64,000 bases of DNA from Porites lobata (GCA_942486035.1 CALNXK010000033.1:1153501-1217500); one strand, 5' to 3'; counted from the first letter of the stretch, positions 34,901 through 44,000 are shown. The notes: generated by a model not told the origin, from the sequence alone. Numbers and translations: made by a program.

Positions 34901-35742
34901 CAATAAGCTCTTTCTTCAACAAGAAAAGCAAAACTGATGCACTCACAGTAACTTCGGTCGAAAAGGAGAATACTCAAGATCATGGCGAAGACGATTTCTC
35001 TAACTTGCATTCAGTAGAGAAAGAAACTGTTAACAGTGACTCAAAGTTCTCAAACAACTCCAAGGCAACTTCTTCAATCATTACTCCGATTATTTCACTT
35101 CAGAATAGAGGTGAAAGTTTGAAGGGCAGCAGCAGCGATAACGCTGCTTGTGGCTCAAAACTCAGTGAGACTCATACCTCGAAGAAGAAAGGCATAGAAG
35201 CTTTTTTCTCGGGTTCTGGGGCGAAAACATGCGAGGTGAAAGACAAAAATGGTGGACGGACTCCAAGGAACCCTTACCAAGACTGTGAAATTGATAGCTC
35301 CGTTTTGGAGAGTTTACCAGACGATATTCGCCGGGAAATTCATCAGTCTTTATCAGTAAAGAATGAGCCAGGGAAAAGGGCGAAAGAAGGAGGAGATTTC
35401 TTCGGTGTTCACGCCTCGTCGACCGAAAAGAGGAAAAGATCGGAGGACAATGGGAACATGGCAGTTACTTGTAATACAGGGAGTGACAACGTTTTTGATG
35501 CTAAAATGCAGGTTATCGGCAACAACCGAACGGGGGATTGCACAGATTTGGTAAAGTGCGAAAAATGTGGAGAATCTTTGTCCCACTGGGAAATGCCCGA
35601 GCATTCAGACTATCATTTTGCCCTGGAATTGCAACAAGGAGAAAGGACGTCATCTGCGGCTAGGAATACGCAGTTGTTAGTTTCTGAGCCCCCGAAGAAA
35701 AAACAGCGAACCACAATTCAGTCGTTTTTCTCGCCTAAATGA
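13826..35742 (+). CDS. POLH: DNA polymerase eta (translesion Y-family polymerase), complete
   Basis: Nine exons: 13826-13956, 18655-18900, 21092-21335, 24302-24405, 25358-25477, 26403-26526, 32595-32660, 33549-33715 and 34827-35742. They sum to 2,118 nt (705 residues plus stop; human is about 713). All junctions are GT-AG and in phase. The start reads MALDRIVALVDMDCFYVQVE. Catalytic carboxylates are in VDMD (residues 11 and 13) and SVDEAYLDL (114-115). Palm/fingers/thumb are followed by the little-finger segment TGCGKNFPGK and a disordered tail with PIP-like FF motifs and a UBZ zinc finger (CEKC ... HSDYH). It copies past UV photoproducts in the nucleus, recruited by ubiquitinated PCNA. Upstream in-frame codons exist to 13670, but the family starts at MALDRI. 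Confidence 0.97.
14355..14425 (-). repeat. Repeat family R1, copy 2, left fragment (inverted)
   Basis: ATTACGAGTCTTCATAGCC and ATCACGGCTTAACTGACAG match the reverse of family R1. The other half resumes at 17269, so the stretch between looks like a later insertion. Confidence 0.65.
14424..17268. mobile_element. Probable insertion with about 155-bp inverted repeats
   Basis: 14690-14845 and 17108-17268 are about 85% identical in inverted orientation (shared TATTGGCATGAACACCT). A second inverted pair contains CCGCGGCAAAACG (about 14978 and 16346). R1 fragments flank both sides. No transposase recognised; the exact left edge is uncertain. Confidence 0.55.
17269..17480 (-). repeat. Repeat family R1, copy 2, right fragment (inverted)
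   Basis: Reverse complement of family R1, with AGAGTTAAATACCATAA and GTCAGTCACTGTCAACAAC blocks. Explains the long open frame at 17312-17707. Confidence 0.7.
17481..18654. other. POLH intron 1, distal part
   Basis: No exon or complete element recognised. Contains a C-run (18240-18250) and low-complexity AATGCAG repeats. Confidence 0.35.
18655..18900 (+). CDS. POLH: POLH exon 2
   Basis: IIAVSYEARDFGVTRNMRGD, then RGKANLTLYREAG and ERASVDEAYLDLT with the catalytic Asp-Glu pair. Acceptor CACAG, donor GTAAGT. Confidence 0.97.
18901..20218. other. POLH intron 2, proximal part
   Basis: AT-rich; nothing recognised. Confidence 0.35.
20221..20976. mobile_element. Non-autonomous Tc1/mariner/pogo-like element
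   Basis: 756 bp. Ends CAGTGGAACCTGGATTTA and TAAATTGAGGTTCCACTG, flanked by TA on both sides (20219-20220, 20977-20978). A TA target and CAGTGGAACCT ends are typical of the superfamily. No transposase ORF. Confidence 0.85.
21092..21335 (+). CDS. POLH: POLH exon 3
   Basis: Ends in LAVGAIIVSEMRDAVLKETQ, then FTCSAGIAHNK, matching human TVGAVIVEEMR and FQCSAGISHNK. Acceptor TTAACAG, donor GTAAGG. Confidence 0.96.
22292..23795. mobile_element. 1.5-kb near-perfect foldback element with triplet-repeat arms
   Basis: The outer AGTAGTATAGGAGGGACCGG is mirrored by CCGGTCCCTCCTATACTACT, and the two arms of about 745 bp match along their length in inverted orientation around a centre near 23040. Both sides carry GATCTT (22286-22291, 23796-23801), a 6-bp target duplication. 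The arms contain long CCT and CCA (AGG and TGG) triplet runs that create false Pro/His-rich ORFs on both strands. Confidence 0.93.
23851..24248. mobile_element. hAT-like MITE, copy 1
   Basis: 398 bp with perfect 15-bp ends CAGGGGCACCCAACG / CGTTGGGTGCCCCTG and a 6-bp target duplication TCACAT (23845-23850, 24249-24254). AATTTTCGG recurs inside. A sister copy is at 63393-63791. Confidence 0.93.
24302..24405 (+). CDS. POLH: POLH exon 4
   Basis: MLAKLAGGRHKPNRQTLLPQ, then CAVPKLYETVPIKK. Matches human LAKLACGLNKPNRQT. Its acceptor lies 53 bp from the end of a hAT-like MITE. Confidence 0.96.
24585..24840. repeat. 85-bp tandem repeat, about 2.6 units
   Basis: GGGGAAAGAA starts at 24651 and 24736 (85 bp apart), each followed by CCCGCTTAATATGGACAC. 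The reverse motif GTGTCCATATTAATGG closes the segment, so this may be a degraded MITE. Confidence 0.7.
25358..25477 (+). CDS. POLH: POLH exon 5
   Basis: RNMGGKLGFEVSSNLRAEKM, then LAELQGRFGEKNG (human RSLGGKLG, SQLQSHFGEKNG). The helix-hairpin region of the thumb. Confidence 0.96.
25478..26402. other. POLH intron 5
   Basis: No element or exon recognised. Confidence 0.35.
26403..26526 (+). CDS. POLH: POLH exon 6
   Basis: DWLYQISRGVDHEPVRPRQL, then TGCGKNFPGKSKLATVEQ. Matches human WLYAMCRGIEHDPVKPRQL and IGCSKNFPGK. Donor GTACGG. Confidence 0.96.
26527..27369. other. POLH intron 6, left of the retrotransposon
   Basis: Contains a TTTG run (27000-27030) and a C-run near 27333; otherwise nothing recognised. 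Confidence 0.35.
27370..27381. other. Flanking 12-mer matching the other side of the Ngaro-like element
   Basis: TGAATGATGTTT here recurs at 32556-32567, directly outside the other end. It looks like a target duplication, which is not usual for tyrosine-recombinase integration. Confidence 0.7.
27379..27519 (-). repeat. Split direct repeat B2
   Basis: Terminal copy of the B repeat; its outer edge shares TTT with the A repeat edge. Confidence 0.93.
27578..27916 (-). repeat. Split direct repeat A2
   Basis: Identical to A1. Lies between B1 and B2, as expected for Ngaro-type ends. Confidence 0.95.
27913..28052 (-). repeat. Split direct repeat B1
   Basis: About 140 bp, matching 27379-27519 with a few substitutions and one indel. 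Abuts A2. Confidence 0.93.
28204..29118 (-). pseudogene. Ngaro-like tyrosine recombinase, two frameshifts
   Basis: Starts MTQGLAPSTRKVYASAQRRF with a SAM-like DNA-binding N domain. The catalytic domain is seen in pieces: GFLRAGEF (first Arg), GHSFRIGAAT (HxxR) and LGRWSSDAYQIYI (Trp and Tyr). The frame breaks near 28710, in a T run before GFLRAGEF, and again near 28440. Pieces lie in three frames (28615-29118, about 28440-28732, 28204-28440). Either decay or sequencing error in homopolymers. Confidence 0.88.
29115..31115 (-). CDS. Ngaro-like reverse transcriptase / RNase H
   Basis: 666 intact codons. RT motifs: AKFDVQNAYR (A), LPFGVRSAP (B) and HYLDDF (C, catalytic DD). RNase H: SSDASGALGYGA, EYKELFP, LSDNRSVV and NPIADSLSR, with the acidic residues in place. 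It ends within 4 bp of the recombinase start. Copies the element RNA into cDNA. Confidence 0.95.
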   Translation of the reverse strand: MGLQAMPGLASIATPGTTGAVAGPLVAVGFVTPVNRATGTTPASTALTGPRGENGPAPLLSQRGVSAVARQPLANSTVNSFVPVHVGSHGNFSALELRSPFVLLSPQQGLPSSSYSLCSPAVCPLRQVSQLTPINVDRFQHELCHHPNPDKVAYVVQGLRDGFNLGFNYSTSLKSATGNMASALLNPQVIDNYLQSEVQTGRVAGPFSQPLLPVLHVSRFGVIPKRHQPGKWRLILDLSSPAGHSVNDGIAGEDYSLQYMKVDDIIAGIMRLGRGSLMAKFDVQNAYRIVPVHTEDRQLLGMKWRGAFYVDMVLPFGVRSAPYIFTCIADLVEWVAKQNYDVTFLMHYLDDFHTLGPPGSSVCQHNLDRSIDCFSKLGIPLHPDKLEGPSTCLTILGIELDSLNLLARLPQDKFDRITALLEDWSQKRWCKRKDLESLIGHLQHACKVVPQGRSFLRRMINLLCAFRRDDHPIRLNQEFFLDLAWWQEFFQSWNGCSFLQYPQWAPIPDFEVSSDASGALGYGAVFQGHWFSGAWLPSQVSQSIEYKELFPIVVAAYLWGPQWASKRVNFLSDNRSVVDILRSGTSRAPTIMSLVRYLSLLAARHSFSFTASPVRGKSNPIADSLSRFQFQRFRRLAPLADSIPTQIPQQLLSDLDLRCQINTTSI
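30907..32106 (-). CDS. Ngaro-like gag
   Basis: About 399 codons from MRTTNNSLSTMSS. A Ser/Thr/Pro-rich first third is followed by a helical segment around EIADIITWIEAFTIFSMIL, and the C terminus carries Cys/His zinc-binding motifs (CHSWNDGRCRWPFGRCRFRH, then CESCHGDH) and an Arg-rich tail. The frame is open further upstream, but that part overlaps the A1 repeat, so the internal Met is preferred. It overlaps the RT frame by about 200 bp. Confidence 0.8.
   Translation of the reverse strand: MRTTNNSLSTMSSPVTASSPSSSGSTPAPTVNTSASPPSQPVSLPDTNALAQAISRALAESLPPLLSSLRDSSGGNSNTAAASVPLSSTSTSTQSPASSSSSTPGSTSQSSGTLVVPSFISTYSSSGGPSVVSSLPATSSANLPVVVGGSCGGATGTESSTLPNLNKAFVVGPGYAPVPFKLVSKITAGLFVDLADLLPDNIRAQEIEPQAFLEGKLVVSGSKKRVIEIADIITWIEAFTIFSMILCHTFPSRWKDLNQYKLLIIQTARRFSDKSWLHYDIAFRKEAAASGSTDWSRMHPDLYNFHTRSPVTTSTASGSSTSSASSLSEPLGSSGNARSSQYCHSWNDGRCRWPFGRCRFRHSCESCHGDHPRIHCPHRSARRERSRSPSQSKGGLRRR
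32217..32555 (-). repeat. Split direct repeat A1
   Basis: 339 bp, identical to 27578-27916. Built of many TTGACCGCTAAGCTTGTG-like units. Confidence 0.95.
32595..32660 (+). CDS. POLH: POLH exon 7
   Basis: 66 bp: VKYWLEQLAGELDERLTREA, then EL. Matches human VQWWLLQLAQELEERLTKD. Acceptor ATTAG, donor GTAAAT. It sits 28 bp right of the flanking repeat of the Ngaro-like element. Confidence 0.93.
32714..33123. mobile_element. MITE family K, copy 1
   Basis: Long inverted ends (ATAGACTTGTCATGGTTTT and CCAAAACCGTGACAAGCTCT) with GTGAGAAATTACAGTGT subterminal blocks. Copy 2 is at 46972-47467. Confidence 0.82.
33206..33424. mobile_element. Short foldback element
   Basis: CATACTGATGACGC is mirrored by GCGTCATCAGTATG around a central CTACCCAGATCTGGGTAG palindrome. 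Arms of about 100 bp extend to AAAACACTCACAGCCGAC / GTCGGCTGTTTTCTC. Confidence 0.85.
33549..33715 (+). CDS. POLH: POLH exon 8
   Basis: NNREARQLGVGFRNENDSSF, then SRSCHLRSSTASQIAKDAYN and ending KTDTW. Corresponds to the human little-finger end (SSLRRCCALTRYDAHKMSHDA). Donor GTAAAG. Confidence 0.92.
33716..34480. other. POLH intron 8, proximal part
   Basis: Nothing recognised apart from short low-complexity runs. Confidence 0.35.
34545..34640 (-). repeat. tRNA-derived sequence (SINE or tRNA pseudogene)
   Basis: The minus strand reads CCCGTAGCTCAGTGGTTTGA (A box / D arm), and later GGTCGTGAGTTCGATTCTCA (B box / T arm) at tRNA spacing. The anticodon stem does not pair well, so it is not called a working tRNA. 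Confidence 0.7.
34827..35742 (+). CDS. POLH: POLH exon 9, regulatory tail
   Basis: Begins YPAIVTLNISASKFEDLSEN and ends at the stop after TTIQSFFSPK. Carries PIP/RIR-like FF motifs (PSISSFFNKK, GIEAFFSG, TTIQSFFS), Lys/Arg patches, and the UBZ finger CEKCGESLSHWEMPEHSDYH. Human has CEKCGSLVPVWDMPEHMDYH at this place. Confidence 0.96.
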
Positions 35743-35765
35743 CGCACTCCTTCAACCGCAAAGAA

Positions 35766-35771
35766 ATTAAA
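35766..35771 (+). terminator. Possible POLH poly(A) signal
   Basis: ATTAAA 24 bp past the stop; another is at 35829-35834. No AATAAA nearby. Confidence 0.35.
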
Positions 35772-36224
35772 AGAAAAGGGAGATTTGAATTAAGCGTGAA
35801 AGAGAATGTGAGAATCAAAAAACATAAAATTAAAAGACATTTACTGTCTTTGAACTATCTTTTCCCGCCATTCATTTCTATGGTATTTCCTGTCGTAGCA
35901 ATTTTTTTGTGAGTGCATGCAATGTAAGAGTTGTAGCATCCAGTATCCCTATTGAAAAACCAGCAACCACTTGGCATAAATTTGCTGTTTATTCATGTTT
36001 AAGACACTGCTAGGGAAAAACGATGAGTCGCGTCACGTTCCAAGATTATAAGATCGTATTGCACCTCTTTCAGCTACTACGAAACTCTACATACTTTGTT
36101 TGAAAATCAAACCTAAGACCTAGGAACCATAAAATGTTATTTCCGTATAAACAGTATGACCTCATATATGTTTTAACAGTTGGACTTCTAGTTAGTTCTC
36201 TTTTTTCTCAGGAAACGTCAGTGC

Positions 36225-36228
<4 letters not shown>

Positions 36229-36260
<32 letters not shown>

Positions 36261-36491
36261 TGACTCAGAGGCCATGAGGGCGAGAGGAATAATTGTTTTA
36301 GTGAAATCCAACTAGCTGGTCAAAAATATCGCGACAAAACAACGTCAGCTGGTTAAGACTGGACTTTAATCCTTTTTTGCCGACAAAAAGCCGGCGCTTT
36401 CGCTACTAGTGGGCTATAACATATAGCCTAGTGGTAGCTCAACCAACCAGAACGCAGCATTGATAATAGGCCACTAGTTGGATTTTACTAA
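36229..36491 (+). mobile_element. MITE family G (AACAATTATTCCTCGAG), copy 1
   Basis: AACAATTATTCCTCGAGCCC folds back on GAGAGGAATAATTGTT; the far end is CTAGTTGGATTTTACTAA. Other copies: 53965-54263 (inverted) and 60205-60442. Confidence 0.85.
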
Positions 36492-36797
36492 TATGTTTTT
36501 ATTAAAATTACACTCGTCTTGTATTGTTAATCGTGCATGCATTTGATTGGCCCTCTCTCTATTTACCTACTGATCTATCAGCTCATAGAAAGCGAGTGGT
36601 TGCTACAACAACGGTTGTCATGGTAGCGTACGTCTCCTGTAACTTTAGACGATGGCGCAAAGTATGTGTGGATTTATAACAAGGCAGTAATGATGATCGT
36701 TGCTTTAATTTTTGACTCACGGATGTTAAGCTAATGATGGAAAATTTACAATGGAGTGTTGTGTCACTTGGTCTCTCTTCTTACTCGGTTAGCATTA

Positions 36798-36970
36798 GAT
36801 CCCATTGGCCTAAAAACCCCTTGGACAACTTATGAAGTTTACACAACGTGGTATTCCTTATCGCTTCCACACTACTTTATCTACAATGGAAGGTAGATCG
36901 AATCGATAAGGAATACCACGTGGTGTAAACTTCACAAGATGTCCAAAGGGTTTTAGGTCGATGGGAACTA
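36798..36970. repeat. Foldback repeat
   Basis: GGTATTCCTTATCG and CGATAAGGAATACC are the inner ends of two arms of about 65 bp that extend to CCTAAAAACCCCTTGGAC / GTCCAAAGGGTTTTAGG. Confidence 0.85.
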
Positions 36971-37570
36971 ACGCTAACCTTCTTACTCACTGCACATATG
37001 TGTCTCCTGTCTCGTCTTTTGTTTACTTTCCCAAAACAACTCCCCTAAAACACATTTGTCTAACGAGGAGGAATTTGCTGTGGGAAATATTTGCCTCTGG
37101 ACGAAACAACTCGGTTACGTTGATTATACCTCAGATATAATTCAACAAACTTTTTTTCTGACTTGGCATGTGTACAAGCAACGGACCGAAGCCGAGCACG
37201 TTTTATCGCATACTACCTATTTTGATTAGTTTTCATTTACAGATACTACTGTTTTAACAAGTTTCAATGCCGTGCAATAGTCCAGTTTCGAGTTCGCCAT
37301 GACCGCTGAATTAAAGAACAGAAGACCCATTTTTTATAGCCTTAGCCTCCATCTGAAGTAATATATTCACAAATTCCAACGAGAAAAAGACCTGTTTATT
37401 ACTCAGTCTATTGCGTATATTCAAATTTCAAACACTTACTTGCCGGAATTTCTGAATATTTTACTTTACGTCGAGGCTAACCCTGTATGAATGTGTTGTT
37501 AATGTTTGTACTCAGCGGTAATTTTTAATTCGAAACTAGACTATTCGGCACTTACTGATAGCATTACCAG

Positions 37571-37576
37571 TTTATT
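37571..37576 (-). terminator. Possible poly(A) signal of the channel gene
   Basis: AATAAA on the minus strand about 250 bp past the stop codon. Confidence 0.4.
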
Positions 37577-37826
37577 CTCCCACGTGGTTTTAACAGCACA
37601 TATCTACCTTCTAAAAATGTTTGTATGGTTATACTTATCTGTCTTCGAACCAATTATAGCATCACATATCTATCTCTAGTTTTGACCGTGCCTACATTAG
37701 AAAATATCTTCCTGACCGTTAGGTATTTACTTTTAAAGCTTATGTTAGCAGCACTTATCTACCTTGTGTTCAGGTTAATGGCAGAACTATCTTTAGTATG
37801 TTTACTTATCCACTTCTAAATGAATT

Positions 37827-38047
37827 TCAACAGTTATAGTCGGTGATAATTACTTCGCTAGGATGAGGAGACACTTGAGAGATTCTTAACCAGTTATTGG
37901 TTGTGGAGCCTTTCCTTTGCAGTTTCCAAAACTTTAGGATTTGTTGCCGGTGTTTTTCTCCCAACCTCTGCTTTATCTTCTTCGTGCGCTGCATAAACTC
38001 TTCCACTAAGTGGCTCATTTCTGCTTGAAGCTTTGTCTTGAATTGTA
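37827..38047 (-). CDS. Channel gene: cytoplasmic tail and stop
   Basis: VQFKTKLQAEMSHLVEEFMQ, then a basic helix RTKKIKQRLGEKHRQQ and the end EVIITDYNC. TGA at 37827-37829. Confidence 0.88.
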
Positions 38048-41000
38048 CTGAAAAATACGAGTTAGGAAGTGAAATTAAAACTGATCTTAGATGAGAGAGA
38101 TGTCCTTTTCAGTTTGTGAGACGAGCGACTCAATGAACGGAAAATTATTGTGGGTGAGTTATGTTCAGTTCACACTTGCTCCGCAATTGCAAACGCTAGG
38201 AAATAGACATGTGAACCTCCGTAACGCAAACGCAAACTCCACGAAATAGACGTGTGAACTACCGTAACGCAAATGTGTCCTTTCATTTGCGCTTGGGTTT
38301 GCATTTCACTCGTGTGAACCAGGACAACGCAAACACAGAGACAATCTAACAAAAACACAGGCTCCATGCCACCGCGGCTCAGGTCCAAAAGAATTGGACT
38401 GCGCTTGCGAATAATAGCTTGCTTGTGTTTGCATCGGACGTGTGAACGTCGTTTGCATCTGCATTTGCACGTGCGTTTGCATTCGCTCCCCACGTGTAAA
38501 CCACGTCTAATATCGAATTAATTTTTCCTCATTGTAGTGCACAGCAATGGAAAGGTACAGATGAGGTTAACGGCGTTCAGCACAAATTTCCAGTTCTTGT
38601 AATTTAATACTCTTTGGCTCCTTTCCTGCTCCTCACAAGCAAATAAGTCGTTGTTACTTGAGAAGACACAATAGGGCCATTTATAAGACGAAAAATAAGA
38701 CGCGCCTTACATAGGACGCGTCTTAAATAAGAAGCGAACTTTCCGTATAAACGGCACATTTCCTCTGAAATAAGACGCGGCTTAGCTAAGACGCGTCTTA
38801 TTTTAGAACAGCCCTTAACACCTGTTCTTAGACAAGACGCGTCTTAGCTAAGACGAGAAAAACTTCGTATAAATGACCTTCGCGTCTTACATAAGACGCG
38901 AACGCATAGGACGCATGCGTTAATTTTTGGGGCGCCACTTTGGATTGCCGTTGCTACGGGCAACATTCACATGAAAACGAGTCAAGAACAGAAATAAGAC
39001 GCGAGCCATTTATATGAGCTGTTCTCGTCTTAGATAAGACATGCTCGTATAAATGGTACAGTTCGCGTCTTATTTAAGACGCGTCTTATGTAAGGCACGT
39101 CTCATTTTTCCTCGTATAAATGGCCCTATTGTTAGTGCTACTGCATCAAACTACAAACTAGAAAAACAGAAACTACGCGAAACGTCGACGCGAGCCGAAC
39201 CGTATAATCTGATGTCACGTGCCACCAAGACAAAGAGCATATATTGTCACAATTATAAACGGCGGAAAAAGGCATGACACTCACCTTGTTGATGCACCTT
39301 GTGTCTTTTTCTTACGCGACGTATGACCTCGTAAGTCAATGACAGGAGAATAGCAATACCAAAACACACGATCGCGTAGTATAAGCCTTTGCGAAACTGC
39401 GGAGAGTTGTTGTCAAGTATGCCTCCAGCTTGTTCTTCACTTGATGTAGTGGAGTTACTAGTCTGTATAGAAAAAAAAAATTAATTTAAAAACCGAATGA
39501 GTTGAGAACGCGGAAAGTATTTTTAGAAAATGTGGATATTGTATTCATTAGGTAAATATTTTATTTATTATTCAAACACAAAACTGGATTATTTCAGACT
39601 AACTTAAAAGTATTTAGAAATCGAATGAAACACTCTTACTAGTGTTTGAAACAGCTTTGCTAAAGAGCTGCTAGCTTTTCGTGTCGACACGCAAAAATAT
39701 CCCGTCTAGTGTAGACATAGCAAATTCTACATGGTAAATTCTACAGATAACGGAACACTTCCGAGGCGAACGTCCCACAGCCCGAAATGGGTAACAAACG
39801 TACCCCACCCCCAACAGGTTGCTGAGAACGCGCGTGAGCCGCACATCTTCTGCGAACCCTGAGCTTAACCACAGCAACAAACTTAAAGTAATCCAGAAAA
39901 TGGTTTGAACCCAGGAGTAACTTCCTAAGTTGTTGGAATATGATCGTCCTGGTGAGTTTGGTCCTGAATAGGACTCTTGTTGACAGTACAGACCTTTAGA
40001 TTCTAAGACAAGAACGACTGCGAGTACGAGATTTTCTCAATAGTAAGTAGTGCTCGCGAGTGAGGCAGGGTCATTTTGGCGGGAAAACGTGGTAGCCTTC
40101 GTCATTCTACTACGAGTCTTAGCGAGAGTGTCGTAGTGGCGGGAACAAGTTATCAAATGTCAGAAGTTTTAGCATTTTGCAATCTGGAGAGGGCTGAACC
40201 TCCTTCAATAACGATAAGAGTGCTAACTTTTCTGGTTAAAAAAAGTACAATGAAGAATTCTGGCGTATCTATTTTTTGACAATATGCGAAAAAACTTTAA
40301 ATCAAATCTCGTACTCGTAGTTGTTCTCGTGTTCGAATCTAAAGCTCTCTTTTGACTGACGTTTCGAGTCAAAGTGAGATGTATCACTTCAGTTTTTGGT
40401 ATTAAACTCTGGTTATTTGATTGATTGGTCAAGTCGTGATGTTATTGGTCGTCTGTTAGTTAAGCTGTGATGTGATTGGCTATGAAGACTCTAGGTGTGA
40501 TTGGTGCTTTTCGATACGTCTTCTGACTCAGTTATAACGGTCCTTTAACTCTCCGTCAAGTTGTCAGTTGTCCAGTCATCCTATCGTTGTCAGTTTTGCT
40601 TGAGTCCGTGAGTAAAGTGTCGGTAACTACCCAGTTCGATTCAGCGGCGTCTGTTCTAAGTTAGTAAACCCTCTTTCCTTCCCATTCTAGTAAAGAATTA
40701 CCTCTATCGGCTTGACTTTCTTCTTGACCATCTCAAAAATCTCTGCTTTGTGTGAAACCATGTATCTTTGGAAACATTTCCTGAGTCGATTGGTGCTGCT
40801 ACTGAACACAACACCGTAAGCAGATTTGTAATCAATAATCTTGCTGACGAGTAACTCGGGTCGGTTAAACAGATCTCCTCTCAGGCCTGCGGAATAAGTG
40901 TCCACCAAGATACCGTCGACTTCTTTGTTGATGAGAGCCTGTGCGACCTCGTCTATGTTGTTGTAGTGTTTGTCTTGAAATTTGGAATAGAAAACAAAAC

Positions 41001-44000
41001 ACGTGAGCTGATGACGATGGAAAAAACAAGGACGATTATAGAGATAATGGTAGTTATTATCTTAGTGATAGCGTTGCTGATATTCTTGGCGGTTATGGTG
41101 AATTCCGATGGTAATGTTGGCGGCGATGATGGTGAGGATGATGATGACGACGACAATGATGATGACGAGGATGATGATGACGACAATAATGTTGGTGATG
41201 ACGTTGATGAAGATGATGATGACGTTAATGGCGATGATGATGATGATTGTGATGATGTGATGATAATGATGATGCTAATGATGATCTTTAGGTTCACCAA
41301 TACGTTTATTTAAGGCAAAGTAAAGGCAAATGGTAAATGTTAGGGCGTAACATGGCGTGATGGTAGTTAATTAATGTAACTACGGGCCATACCTTTGTCA
41401 AATTTTGCGTTCCGTCTGGTTCCAAGATTGTATTCAGGGGAGTTATATTCAGCGGCAATCTAAAGCGAATAGATATATATTACAGACTCCAGATATGGGA
41501 AGACAGACTTTGAGATACCTGATTTGGTAAACATCAAGTGATCACTCCTTCTCTGCAAAAGAAAGCTTTATACTACTTTCCTGATGCTCACCTTGGTTCC
41601 GTACAGTTTGTATTCTTCCTTGACAGCATCCGCCGTCAACGCTGTCGTCAACATTGCCATGGTAAGGGCGATTATGACGAGTCCAAATAATATCCACACA
41701 ATGGCAAACAAACGTCCTTTGCCACTCAAAGGGGCGCGGTCTCCATACCTGTTTAGTTGAAAGAGTCATTGGGGACGGTATGTGAGATCCTGCACAAATT
41801 GAATATTCCAGGATGGTAGTGATTTTTGCGCGAAATGTGATGTTATGCGCGCAGTTTGCGGTTCAGCGTGCGTTTAACTACGCACCTGTGTCTTCCATAG
41901 GTCGATTTGGTGTAGTGTTAGCCGACAAGACACTGAAACTTAGTGGTGTGTCAGTTTGTGTTTGCACGTCTCCAAAGAACTCTTGTTATTGTTTTTGTAT
42001 CAATAAAAGCTTACTTTTAGGGGAGTCCATTCAACTGTCAAAGAAGGTACTCTTATGGGTGGAAAGCGGTGGTTGACTCGTCTCAAATTGGTATCACTTG
42101 TTATTTGCGCGTCGCCCAAATAGGGTAATCGAGGTCGCTTGTTTTGATTCAAAGTTGAAATAGACACGCAATACGTGCGAATGTAAACAAGTCAAGCGAC
42201 CCGACTATAATGTCTGCCGCGCGAAGTGTCACGACACAGCATTTATCCTCGTTACTTACGTTCCACAGATAACACACGGCAAACAAATCGGCAATAGAAA
42301 TCAAACGTATTGAAAAAACAAGGTACACTGAGTGAAACAAACTATTAAATAATTTAAATTTTCCCTTTGGAAAATAATTGTCCTCGCAGCACACGGCGTG
42401 AATGTTTTTCTCCCGGTCCATAGGTGCCGGTCATTGCGCTTTTTCATTGTAAAGACTATTAGTCTAGTCATTCTAAAGTTAGACCTTGAACTAATTGCAA
42501 CAGAAAGTCCGTTTGCGCCAAACAACTATTTAAGTGACCCTAACCAACAAATTAAAAGTCTACCAAAATCTACCCGGCGGAAAATCGTTAATTTACCGGA
42601 ACATTTTCAACTAATTTGCATAATTTCAAAAGGGCTGCTTGTTTGTGTTTTTTGGAATGTTAAAAAAGCGCAGCTGAAAATCAACGTCATGAAATAAGTT
42701 ATTTAGTTGCTCTAACCAACATAACAAAAATTCAGAAAAATCTATCCAAGAGAAACGCTCTCATTCGCTAAGAACTATTATGAATAATTTAAAAATGGCG
42801 GCTTGTCTGCTTCTTGAAACAATTTATTGGGAATTCGTTGTGAATTTAAAGTAAAAATAGCAACTTGGTAACGTAAATGCAAAACATCCACAACACTATA
42901 CTAGTTATTTAACTCTTTTTTTTAAAAAAAAAAAAGGCAAAGCCTTAGCGGCAAAAATGTTATCTTATCACAGTTGCACTTATAACATTGTACTAATAAC
43001 TTGTACTATTTCTGTTCTTTAAAGTGGAACATCCTCCACATTTAACCACAACTTCGTAAATAGTAATTTCCTCAAAAACTGAAGATATTTAAATTGGTAC
43101 TACTAATAACATTGTATTATTTCAGTTTTTTACCGTGGAACTTCCTCCACACTTAACACAACATCGAAAATAATAATTTCACATTTGCAACTGAATTAAG
43201 ATAACTAAATTGTTACTGCTACTTTACTAAATTGTATTGTTTCTGTTCTCTATAGTGGCACTTAAAAGTCTTCACATTCTACACAACTTCGGAAATAATA
43301 ATCTCATTTACACATTTGCAACTGAAGATAGCTAGATTGGTACTACTAAAAACATTGTACTAATTCTGTTCTTCACAGGGGAACAACCAACAAGGCGTGG
43401 TAGGTACTATAAACCTTGTGCTAGTCCAGTTCATTTAGGGGATCACCTTCCACATTTAACAAAACATCAGAAAGGTTGGTGCTTGAGTTGCTACAATTGA
43501 CACCTCGGCACTCACTACACGCTATTCCGATATCGCCAGCCATTAACCTTTCATACAATTCGACTGCCTTGTGAATTAGATCGGGAACTTCCCTTTGGAT
43601 TACAACACTGCCGGGCGCTGGAACGTTTTGACTTGGGTCTTTGCCTTTCACTGGCTCTGTTTCTTCAACATTAAGAACATCACTCTCCATTACAACTTTT
43701 TCGGGTACTGGAACTGTTTGCCTTGGTTCCCCGCGTTTCACTGCCTCTGTGTCTTCAACATATCGAACATCGCGCTCAACCACAACTATGTCGGGCACTG
43801 GAACTGTTTGCCTTGAGTCGCTGAGTTTCCCTGGCTCTGTGTCTGCAACATTAAGAACGTCGCGCTCAACTACAACGCTGTCGAGTACAGGAACTGTTTG
43901 CCTTCGATCTTTCACAAGCTCTCCCTCTTCATAATTCTTGGCAAAACACGCCTTAGGTAGACTTAAATTGAAGGCATCGGCGGTGAGAATTGCATTTAGA

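Larger units (their letters stand above)
35743..37826. other. Convergent intergenic region between POLH and the channel gene
   Basis: 2.1 kb between two stop codons; holds both 3' UTRs and the repeats listed separately. Confidence 0.6.

Noticed and set aside
40953..41313. Asp-rich (+) and Ser-rich (-) open frames
   Set aside because: GAT/GAC microsatellite in an intron; no homology beyond composition.
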